Shown piece after piece: positions 55,723 through 64,000 of a stretch of 64,000 nt of DNA. Position numbers and translations under genes: made by a program. The notes beneath the pieces are model-generated. The model saw only the letters and a list, made by a program, of their open reading frames with translations. It was not told where the DNA came from and ran no database searches. The stretch covers positions 29,533,631-29,597,630 of the forward strand of contig NC_068971.1 in the NCBI RefSeq assembly GCF_016808095.1. The letters are read 5' to 3'. The stretch comes from Vigna angularis (lineage: Eukaryota; Streptophyta; Magnoliopsida; Fabales; Fabaceae). Each line of letters starts with the position of its first letter. Position 1 is the stretch's first letter.

Positions 55723-57038
55723 TGATAACGGTTGAAAAATCGTTATTTTTATACTTAATTTTGATATTAAAAACACCCTTTTTGACTTAGAAGCTTGCTT
55801 TAACTCATGTTTTTGCTTTAGTTTTGTGAATAAGAGAGTTGAAGGTGAATTTTATGGTTTTGTGCTAGATTCCCTTGATTTTGTAGGCTTTCGGAATGCT
55901 TTAAAAGAAAAGTTAAAGTACCGAATGGTTGGAATCCAGAAAACTCAACCAGAATGCAGAAAAGTCAACCAGAGTGCAGAAAAGTCAACCAGAATGTAGA
56001 AAAGTCAATCAGTCAACCAGAATGCAGAAAAAGTTGCGCTGAGCACCGCCGACGTAGGCTTAGACCTGTTTTCTGTTATTTTTATTGGCTTGGACCTGTT
56101 TTCTGTTATTTTTATGTTCTATTTAAGGACTTGCATGTCTTAGGGATTGTATCTTATGATGGCTTAAGCATAGAAACACACTTTTCACCCCTTAGGGGTA
56201 GATTTGGAGATGGTGATGGTTCTCATCTTCTGTTTCTAGGGTTTTTCTATCTCTTTCATTCTTTCATTCCATTGTTCATATAGTTCTTCCATGACGATGG
56301 AGAACTAAACCTTATTTGTTGTTGGGAAAGATGTAACCTCTTAAATTGTCATGTATTGAATTGATTCGTGATTATATATGCTTTACTTCATTAATTCTTA
56401 GGGTTTTTCCTCTTTACTCTATGCATGCTTTGTTTAACTCATTCAATTGCATGATCATTGATTTTGTCGATATGGACACATATGCGGAAATCTAGAACTG
56501 GGAAATTCTCCCAGAAGCAATATTACCTAGACATAGGAATAGGAGGATCGGTTTCCTTTTAGCTTCTGTGCGAATGTAATGCATGATTAATTGCTAGGGA
56601 GACAAGACATTGTGAACTAAGAATTAGGAGTAGGCTTTCTTCACCGAGAGATCGGGTTTAACGTAAATTAGAAAGTGTCATTAACATTAATGAAGAAGAT
56701 GAATTCATATATGTATGAGAGTAAATTAGGTGAAATCTAAACCCAACAACGATATCATCAGCTTCATCCATTCATTCTTGTGTTTAGCCTTAATTGATCA
56801 AATTGCATTCATGTTTATTTTATTGCATTTGCATTCAAAAACCCCAAAATTTTTTCTTTAGAGTCGTGAGTCTCAACATTAACTAGTTGAGTAATCACAT
56901 AACTGTTTAGTGTCGTGAGTCTCTTGGGAAACGATACTTGGTCATACAATTTATTATTACTTGATACGATTCGATATGCTTGCCGAGGTCTTAACAAGTT
57001 TTTGACTCCGTTTTCGGGGATTAAAATTTTGTTTATCA
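55723..57038 (+). repeat. Element E 3' LTR (type-2b)
   Basis: TGATAACGGTTGAAAAATCG to TTTGTTTATCA. W-box-like array at 55943-56030; internal primer-site-like tgactccgttttcgggg at 57003-57019. Confidence 0.9.
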
Positions 57039-57043
57039 AATAA

Positions 57044-57178
57044 GAAAAGTTCACAATTATATCACCAAATAACAAAAATTAAGGTTTTTAAACCACTGGG
57101 TTGCCTCCCAGCAAGCGCTCTTTTAACGTCATTAGCTTGACCCAATAAAGCTCAAGTTGCATCTTCAATGATGGTGTT
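57044..57178 (-). other. Element D post-gag region, upstream piece
   Basis: Minus-strand gacgttaaaagagcgcttgc and gggaggcaacccagtgg, same as G at 18107-18140. Confidence 0.65.
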
Positions 57179-57939
57179 CTACTTTCTGGATATTCCTTTT
57201 TCTTTTCTTCTTTTGCTGAATTTCTTAATAAATTTGATAAAACCAAGAACCTGTTTCAATGTTTCAATCATAGGAACTTTAATCTCCAATTTCTTAAAGA
57301 TTTCCATAAGCGCTCAAATTCCCTCTCCTTCCTATGATATTTCTTTGGATGAGGAAGGGGTTTTTCATATGATTCTTTCTTTTCTCCTCTCGTCCTCTTT
57401 TTGTTTTCTCTCAATTTCTTTTTTCCTTCTCTTTTTCCACTCACTTTCTTCATCTTAACACAAATTTTCTTTCTCTTTTCTCTCTCAACCACTTCTCTTT
57501 CTTTCTCTACATCTTTATCTTTTTCACTCAACTCTTCTTTTTCTTTTCTCTCTATCTTTTTCTCATCTAAAGTCTTGTCACTTTCAGTGATAATGGCTTG
57601 ACATTCCTCCCTAGGGTTAACTTCAGTATCAACCCCAAAATCTTTCAATCTCTCAATTAAGTGACTAATCTGCATCTCCATCCTTTTGAATGCTGCTTCA
57701 ATGATTTTCTGAGTGGAGATGGACTCTTGCATAAATATTTGAAAGGCGTCATCCATCTTTGCCATTCTTTCTAATAGAGAGCTTTGTTGCTGCCATTGTT
57801 GTTGTGGTAGTCTCTCAAATTGTCCGGCAGCTTGCCTAAATTGACTTTGATCCATGCTTGAGTGAGATTCCCTCCAGTGGTTGAGATTACCTTGGTAGAA
57901 TTGAGTGCCCATATAGTTAAATTCTTGTTCGAATTGCAT
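57179..57939 (-). pseudogene. Element D gag C-terminal part fused to start of protease
   Basis: From ATG 57939 (MQFEQEFNYMGTQFYQGNLN) a nearly open frame gives the Gly/Gln-rich middle of Athila gag, a coiled-coil-like MAKMDDAFQIFMQESIS region, VDTEVNPREECQAIITESDK and a long Lys/Glu-rich tail, ending LPHPKKYHRKEREFERL. A frameshift near 57295 leads to EIKVPMIETLKQVLGFIKF, the stretch just before retropepsin (compare EINIPFSEALQQMPSYAKF in J), and a TAG at 57179-57181. The gag core, knuckle, protease catalytic part and all of pol are missing. It keeps more of the middle of gag than J does (YMGTQF). The frame is surprisingly long for a decayed copy. Confidence 0.75.
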
Positions 57940-58105
57940 CCTACAAGCATTACGCTCAAAACCATAGAAAACATTTATTAGCACAAAAAGATAAAAAAAC
58001 CAAAAAAATAAAAAGATAAAAAGATAAAAATCAAGTCAAAGTTAATCAATAATCACACAAATAGAATAGTTAAACCACGAGTCACCGACAACGGCGCCAA
58101 AAACT
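57940..58105 (-). other. Element D leader and primer binding site
   Basis: Primer site TGGCGCCGTTGTCGGTGA at 58082-58099 (-), two changes from the perfect tRNA-Asp match. The A/T-rich microsatellite is at 57985-58035. The leader ends aatgcttgtag before the gag joint. Confidence 0.78.
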
Positions 58106-58575
58106 TGTTAACACTTCGGCAAGTGTGCCGTATCGTATCAAGTAATAATAAATGGTAAGACCAAGTATCGTTTCCCTAAGGACTCACGGCCTAAACAGTT
58201 ATGTGATTTCTTGATTAAATAAGACTTGTAAACGAAATTGTTGTGTTTATATTACGGAAAATAAACATGAATGCAAGTGTTGATCAATTGGATTGAAAGA
58301 TGCAAAAGAGATTGATGTAAAATATGGAATGAGTATGTTGTTAGGGTTTCTGACTTATCCTATCCACTCTCATGTATTTATGAATTCATCTTTCTTCATT
58401 AATGTTAATGTCACTTTCTAATTTACCTTAAACCCGATGTCTCGGTGAAGAAAGCCTAATCCTAATTACTAGTTCACAATCTCTTGTCTCCCTAGCAATT
58501 AATCATGCATTACATTCGCACATAAGCTTAAAGGAAACCGATCCTCCTATTCCTATGTCTAGGTAATATTGCTGT
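58106..58575 (-). repeat. Element D 5' LTR, 3' part only
   Basis: Ends CCGAAGTGTTAACA at 58106; runs to cctaggtaatattgct at 58575, where the env-like sequence of H resumes. The first ~790 bp of the LTR are missing. Confidence 0.8.
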
Positions 58576-58735
58576 CATCCAAGAAAAACTGGGGATTTAG
58601 AGTTTGGATGATGATGGTGAGGATGAAGAGGACATGAAAGAGGCTGATAATGAAGATGATGGAAATAATGATGCGGAGGAGAGTGAAGCAAATGAGAGCG
58701 ATGCTGACATTCTCCTTAAGGACATGATATAGATT
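58576..58735 (+). pseudogene. Element H env-like ORF, C-terminal acidic tail
   Basis: Plus-strand frame LDDDGEDEEDMKEADNEDDG followed by an ESEANESDADILLKDMI end and TAG at 58730-58732. The position, strand and acidic character match the C-terminus of K's env-like protein (EESNSDMLLRTYL). With 48045-48429 it flanks element D, so the two are read as the ends of one gene whose middle was lost when D inserted or was later truncated. Confidence 0.55.
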
Positions 58736-59046
58736 AAGATTGAGTTCTGTTTTGGATTAAAAGTTTGTAATCAAGTCATAAGGATTTTATTTATGAATAA
58801 TTTACTTTGATATTTGGATGTTCTTATTGGTTAATGATATTATGGTTTTTGAAATCAATATCCCTTGTGCTTGTTGTTTGAATGCAATATGGATCATTGA
58901 TTGATATCTGATTGGATGATTGAAACCATGATTACTGTGATTGATTGTATACTCTATATGAGTGTAATGAATGAATGAAATCCGGATTACTCTGTCATGT
59001 GCACATTCACATTCATTCATAGATCATACTTTGCTTCACAACTATT
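58736..59046 (+). other. Element H 3' UTR, first part
   Basis: AT-rich, with repeated gattgat and aatgaatgaatg phrases. Ends acaactatt at 59038-59046, repeated at 62029-62037 on the far side of S3. Confidence 0.6.
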
Positions 59047-60208
59047 AAAATATAATGGCTCAATTTCTCACACCAAGAGGGGGGGTGAATTGGTGAAATG
59101 TAAAAACAAAATCTTTTAAAATCTTTTTCACAAAAATGATGCCTTGATACTTTTCTTAAATCGTAAGGTAAAAGATTTTCAATGCAATAGAAACTTAATC
59201 GAATGAATGCAGAACGTAATCGATTGAATAAAGAGAGTAGGGATGAGAAAATTCAAACATTGTTTTTTTATACTCGTTCGGCTAAGCCTATATCCAGTGT
59301 CCTTCCAACCACAGGAAGGTTTTTACAACAAGGCTTTTATAACGACCACATGTCAAACATAGAAAACACCTCTCTAACCCTCTAATCAAAATATAGGCAG
59401 TACACAACAAGACCAGCAGTAAGAATCCCCTCTCCTGCTATCTAAACCCTTTGAGACACTCTCAAACTCAAGAACGCCACACGCTCTTCTTCCTCTAATC
59501 ACACCAGGGAACCTCAAACGAATCTTCAAAAGATTGCAGAATCTGATCTCTCAATGACACCCAAATGTGCAAGTTGATCAGCCTTTGAAAAACACAGCAA
59601 TCTTGCTCTTCAAGAAATCACAAGTAGTTTATCACTACGGTCACTCTTGTTTCTTGGAGCTTTTCTTTTCTTTCTATAAGATCACAACTTTCTGCAAAAG
59701 ATATGAAAATGTTAGAATCAAAAAAGTTCTTACAGAATTCAAATCTGCGTCAATTTATAGAATAACTCATCTCAGACGCAATTTAATCGACTTAGCTACT
59801 AATGCATTTGAATACAACAATTTTGTTAAAACAGTTAGCAGCAATCACGAAACTTAATTGAATGCGCAATTAATGCAGTCGACTAACATTTAATGCTTGG
59901 TCAACACAATTAAAAATATGACCGTTAGACATTTATGTCAAGCATTAACGAAATTTCAAAACAATAACAGACTTAATCGAATACAACATGCATGCAATCG
60001 ACTAAGTAACAATGTTAAGCATAGTTTTGAAAAAAATTTCTCTTTGAAAAAATCTCACAGCACACTTGAAAATAGTTTGTGCAAAGACACGAGTTTTAAT
60101 CGATTCATCCCATAATGTAATCGACTTAAAACCGTTATTTTGCCACACATGTAAAGTTCAACATAAGTGCTTGTGGTTTTTCTTTTCAACATCATATGTC
60201 ATGCATTC

Positions 60209-60498
60209 TGATGGAAACCTAATTAGGCAAGCCATCCAAAGGATTACTAACTCATGCTAAGGCTAGAAAAGGGAAGTTGAAGAAGAACTTTTAAAGGCTC
60301 TTTCTTGATTTTCTTTCTCTATGTCTTAGAATGATTCCCAAACAAAACAACCATATAATATTTAAAAAGGAATCCTTCTAAGACATAGAGAAAGAAAATC
60401 AAGAAAGAGCCTTTAAAAGTTCTTCTTCAACTTCCCTTTCCTAGCCTTAGCATGAGTTAGTACTCCTTTGGATGGCTTGCTTAATTAGGTTTCCATCA
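60209..60498. mobile_element. 290-bp fold-back element with near-perfect 130-bp arms
   Basis: Left arm 60209-60338 and right arm 60369-60498 are almost exact reverse complements, with a 30-bp AT-rich loop. The outer ends read TGATGGAAACCTAATTAGG and its inverse. The direct repeat cattc flanks it (60204-60208, 60499-60503). The same LTR position in K (10255-10265) and P has no insert. No coding capacity. Confidence 0.9.
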
Positions 60499-60720
60499 CA
60501 TTCACATATTAAAACACATATGTAACAAGGTGATATGCAATGAACAACACAATCATGCTCTCATATATGCTTAAACAGATTTAACACATTGATCAAAAGC
60601 ATATAACATGTAAATATGGAACATGTAACACAGAATATACATGTGTTATTAATTATGTGTTGTCATCATCAAAAACTAAGATATTACTGAGATTGTGGGT
60701 TAAGCTAAACCTGTGCTCCC

Positions 60721-62004
60721 TGATAACAGTTGAAAAACTGTTATTTTCATGCTTAAAATTGATACTAAAAACAACCTTTAACACTTAGAAACTAGCTTGG
60801 AATCATGCTTTTGTTCATATTTTTGGAAATAAGAGAGCTGGACAGGTTTATGCTTGATTTCAGTGTTTTATGTAGGTTTTAAGGTGAATTTGGTGAAAGA
60901 AGTGAAGAAGGATAGAGATGGAATCAGAAAAGACATAAAAAAGTGCAAAAGGAGAAGCCGCAACTACCGCTCAGCGGCAGTTTACCGCTGAGCGGCACTC
61001 AGGAACCCACGTTGGCTCGGCTGAGGGGTGAAAAGGCCGCTGAGGGGAGGAAAACAACTCACGCACTTACCGCTGAGCGGCACTATTTTGGGCTTGGGCC
61101 CACTTTTCTGTAATTTTACGAATAGTATATAAGCTTTAGGTGTTTCTAGGGTTTGTATCTTTGGCTGGGACGAAGCAAACACTCTCTTTTCCATCCCTTG
61201 AAGGAAGATCTGGGATGCTCAGGCTACCTCTTCACCTTTCTAGGGTTTTATCTTTCATTCTTTCATTATTATTCATCTAGTTTCACCATGAATATGGTGA
61301 ACTAAACTTTGTATTGTTGTTGGGGAATCAATGTAGTCTTGTGAAACTCTCATATATGGAATTTGTTTTAACATCTTACTTTAAGACTTATGCTTTCTTT
61401 CATCATTAGTTAGGGTTTTTCCTCTTTTCTTAATGCTTGCTTTGTTTAACTCATTCATTGCCATGATTATTGATTTTGTCGATATGGGAACGTACGGGGA
61501 AATCTAGATCCAGGGAATTTCTCCCAATAGCATATTGGTTGCCTTTAAGCTTCTACACTTAAGAATTAATTACTAGGACTGCTAGGAATTGTATGAACTC
61601 GTAATTAAGGATAGGCCTTCTTGCAAGGTGATTTAGAGAGTGGCATTAGCATTGATGAAAAGAATCATGAATTCCTAAAGTATATGAGAGTGGATAAGAT
61701 GAAATTGATAACCCCAACAACATACTCATCCATATAATTCATTACGTGTTTGTTTTGCTCTTTTTGCCATTGATCAAATTCATGCATACATGTTTAATTA
61801 TTGTCTTTTGCATTTAAACCCTACAATCAATCGTTCACAAGTCTTAAATAATCAACAAATCAGATAACTAACTAGGCCGTGAGTCCTTTGGGAAAACGAT
61901 ACCCTGTCTTACCTAGTTTTATTACTTGATACGATTCGGTCACACTTGCCGAGGGTTAAACAAGTTTGTGGCGCCGTTTTTCGGCGTTCATAAATTTTTC
62001 ATCA
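60721..62004 (+). mobile_element. Solo LTR S4 (type-2b) with target duplication
   Basis: TGATAACAGTTGAAAAACTG to AATTTTTCATCA, flanked by ctccc (60716-60720, 62005-62009). It holds CCGCTCAGCGG/CCGCTGAGCGG palindromes at 60967-61080, a TATATAAG box at 61126-61133 and the internal primer-site-like tggcgccgtttttcgg at 61966-61981. Inserted into the first bases of the S3 LTR. Confidence 0.93.
60967..61080. promoter_or_regulatory. CCGCTGAGCGG palindrome cluster in S4
   Basis: ccgctcagcgg at 60967, ccgctgagcgg near 60985, ggctgagggg variants at 61019-61040 and ccgctgagcgg near 61070. The motif is its own reverse complement apart from the central base. S2 has the same cluster at 18545-18680. Regulatory role inferred from location upstream of the TATA-like box. 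Confidence 0.45.
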
Positions 62005-62028
62005 CTCCCCCTATCAACAATCTCAACA

Positions 62029-62851
62029 ACAACTATTGATAATCATGTTTATTATTGTACTAACATTGTACTTTGCTTAGAAAGTTGTGGTTTCAAGTTG
62101 TTTTCTGATCATCACAAGTTATATGATCAAAACTTTACATTTGATCAACTCTGCAGAACTTAACTGATTAAACGAATTTATAATTTGTTAAATAATTAGC
62201 ACTATAGTTATCTTCATTCATTACGTACATAATGTAATCGATTAAGTGATACAATATTGGCTTACATGCTTATAACTGTTGATTTTAATTACTGAACATG
62301 TTTTAAATGTTCTTATATGCATCATTGAAATATCATACATACATATCATATGTTGCATATTGATAAAAAATGTTTTGAAACTCAATATATATACTTCCTT
62401 ATAAAAAAGGTACCAGTGTTGTAAATATTCTTAATTTGCTACATAATTAGCTACTATCATACATTGAAACTACAATAATACTTTGTGCTTCATCTTATTT
62501 GCATAAATCATCTTCAGTATTTGAAAATTGCACATGATATCACATATATTCATTTGAATTCAGTATAAATACTCTTATTTGTATATTGTTATATTGTTTT
62601 CAATATGATCAACTAAACTTTGATTTACACACTGTAATCAATCTATTAGTGCTCATTCTGGTTAAGTGCTACATTGCTAAATGATAGGGGAATCATCACA
62701 TTCTTCAATGGTCTGTAAGGAATTTATCTTGATGTTTCTTTTAACACTTTATTTCCATGTTACTTGTTCTGTCATTTTTTTCTAATGCCCAAAGGGGGAG
62801 AGTAATTGGAAAACAGATTTCTTGTTGTGCATCATAAAAAAAGGGTGAGAT
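62029..62851 (+). other. Element H 3' UTR, second part, with polypurine tract
   Basis: AT-rich, gene-free. Contains a cccaaagggggagag block at 62787-62801 and the polypurine tract aaaaaaagggtgagat at 62836-62851 immediately before the LTR. The arrangement parallels the 3' UTRs of K and P. Confidence 0.65.
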
Positions 62852-64000
62852 TGTTGATAAAGGGGAGCTATATCTAGCAAAACCCATCTCACATATGTGT
62901 TTTTGATGATGAACAAAAGAAATGTTTTATAGTTTCTTGCACAACAAATGGAAAAATAATTGTTTGATCTTTGATTGATATATGAATTTATTGTATGGAA
63001 ATGAATCAATTGTTTAAACACATTGCACTTTGTCTATCTAGAAGAAATAACAAATTAAAATGTTTCTATAATCTGTGAAATTTCATCAGAATTTAGTAAT
63101 GCTTAACAAGGGCAAAATAGTTATGTATTAACCGATTACATTAGTTGTATAATCGATTAAAACAGGTTGTTATGCCATCATGTGTTTGTTGAGTGCTTTG
63201 ATGTGTTTGGAATGGAAAATGATTTGATATTTTGCTTCAGTATGGAACTTAACCGATTACATAAGTTTCAAAATCAGTTAAAATGTTTATCTTGTGAAAA
63301 TCATTTTCATTAAAAGCCATAACTGCCTATAACAGTCATATTTGTTTGTTGTTGGCTTGTATGATTTATCAAATCGATTCCATGCGCTGTTTAATCTGTT
63401 AAATTTGAAACAAATGTAAAACTATTAAAGCAAAAAGAAAAACTTAACATATTACATTAAAAGCATAATCGATTAAACTGCGTCATGATTTGAAAATATA
63501 TAAATAGACGTGTTGTGTGCTCATTAAATACAATTACATGAACTTACACTTTCATAAATTCCTTGTTTGTTAAGTATTAATTACAGGAGCGTCCTAAGAC
63601 TTCTTGGAGAATTAAGATCATATATTTGGAAAGAAATCATCAAGATTCTTGCAAGATAGTTGTGCTAATACATTGTTGATCATATCTGCACCTCAGGTGT
63701 ATTCTTTGAGGATCAGTGTCTTCATTACAATCAAGAGGATTGTATTCATGTTGCTGTGAGCCAGAAGGATAACCTTTGTGTTCTACATTGAGAGTTGGGA
63801 TTGCTTTCTGGGTGTGTGAGATTGTGAGGTGATTCACATCTTGTACTGTAAGTGATATTGAGTTGGGGAAGGAGAGTGCATTCAGAGGGGATATCTCTGT
63901 ATTCTTGCTTGTATAACTATATCATTATAGTGATTCTCTTCAACTAAGGTTGTTGAAGGAAGATTAGATGTAGACTTGGCCGAGCTAATATAAATGTTTG
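62852..64000 (+). repeat. Element H 3' LTR (type-3b), runs off the window
   Basis: Starts TGTTGATAAAGGGGAGC and is colinear with the 5' LTR: 62852-63165 with 44445-44762 and 63683-64000 with 46317-46660. It contains repeated cgattacat/atcgatta motifs. About 160 bp should remain beyond 64000 if the copies have equal length. Confidence 0.8.

Larger units (their letters stand above)
52326..57038 (+). mobile_element. Element E: complete non-autonomous LTR element without coding capacity
   Basis: 5' LTR 52326-53596, primer site 53603-53620, internal region 53597-55722, 3' LTR 55723-57038. Target duplication aataa on both sides (52321-52325, 57039-57043). The internal 2.1 kb holds a pyrimidine microsatellite, a minisatellite of 14 units and a 3' UTR; there is no gag or pol. 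Mobilisation would need proteins from a related element. It is inserted in D in opposite orientation. Confidence 0.93.
48430..58575 (-). mobile_element. Element D: Athila-like, pol-deleted, minus strand, interrupted by element E
   Basis: From high to low coordinates: truncated 5' LTR 58575-58106, primer site 58099-58082, leader with A/T-rich microsatellite, gag C-terminal part, [E inserted at 57043-52326], post-pol region, truncated env-like ORF, 3' UTR, 3' LTR 49688-48430. Both LTR copies end TTAACA next to the primer side. Pol is missing, as in G. The target-site left flank is tctgc; the right flank is lost with the LTR end. Confidence 0.82.
59047..62028 (-). mobile_element. Solo LTR S3 (SIRE-like type-3a) containing two further insertions
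   Basis: Minus-strand LTR starting TGTTGAGATTGTTGATAGGG at 62028 and ending in the gtgtgagaaattgagcc region near 59050. Flanked by acaactatt on both sides (59038-59046, 62029-62037); at least 5 of these 9 bases are the target duplication. The fold-back element (60209-60498) and S4 (60721-62004) lie inside; without them and their duplications about 1.4 kb remain. Matches K (10196-10503) and P (41309 on). The short frames at 59203-60115 are LTR. Confidence 0.78.
44445..64000 (+). mobile_element. Element H: SIRE-like Ty1-copia element with gag and env-like ORF but no pol, holding nested insertions
   Basis: Assembled from colinear pieces: 5' LTR (44445-46823, with insert R), primer site 46826, gag 46906-48032, env-like N-terminus 48045-48429, [element D 48430-58575], env-like C-terminus 58576-58735, 3' UTR (58736-59046), [solo LTR S3 59047-62028], rest of 3' UTR with polypurine tract, 3' LTR 62852 to beyond the window. 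LTRs 44445 on and 62852 on share start, interior and the tgtattcttt/gaggattgt phrases. Pol is absent between gag and env-like. The join across D is inferred from family order and strand. Confidence 0.72.

Overview
The window is repeat-dense nuclear DNA of a flowering plant. The element lineages (Athila/Calypso-like Ty3-gypsy with tRNA-Asp primer sites, SIRE-like Ty1-copia with env-like ORFs) suggest a legume, probably Phaseoleae (Vigna/Phaseolus/soybean relatives); that placement is inference. I find no host protein-coding gene. The content is a mitochondrial DNA insert, nested LTR retrotransposons in all states of decay, and a few DNA transposons. Element letters below are mine.

Layout. 1-3420: insert of mitochondrial origin with decayed rps3-rpl16. 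3421-8690: element A (+, type-1 LTRs), both LTRs truncated. 8691-10195: element B (-, type-2a LTR and primer site), sitting in the 3' LTR of SIRE-like element K (-, 10196-12075), which keeps an env-like C-terminus. 12076-28566: Athila-like element G (+) with gag and an env-like ORF but no pol, broken up by M (-, 12378-14132), solo LTR S1 (16324-17817, target duplication ccggt), solo LTR S2 (18296-19645, actat) and element C (20875-27892, gcgac/acgac). C has the best-preserved pol in the window. 28566-29550: LTR end plus a perfect tRNA-Asp primer site. 29551-32245: CACTA-like sequence holding a clean hAT element (29965-30640, 8-bp duplication agaacaac). 33481-35667: minus-strand copia remnant. 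35668-40565: element J (+, LTR, gag tail, PR-RT-RNaseH-IN start). 40566-44065: 3' end of SIRE-like element P (+), split by minus LTR Q.

44445 to the window end is best read as one SIRE-like element H (+): 5' LTR, Met-type primer site, gag, env-like N-terminus, then, after insertions, env-like C-terminus, 3' UTR and 3' LTR. H lacks pol. Inside its env-like gene lies Athila-like D (-, 48430-58575). Inside D lies complete non-autonomous element E (+, 52326-57038, TSD aataa). Inside H's 3' UTR lies a solo SIRE-like LTR S3 (59047-62028), which itself holds a 290-bp fold-back element and a solo type-2b LTR S4. Insertion order can be read directly from the nesting.

Four signals stand out. Type-2b LTRs carry a second, internal primer-site-like sequence. 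Two unrelated superfamilies carry env-like ORFs that look alike and both have pol-deleted derivatives. LTR promoters carry arrays of short motifs (W-box-like TTGACT, CCGAACGG, CCGCTGAGCGG). Element E has replaced its coding region with a minisatellite of hairpin units.
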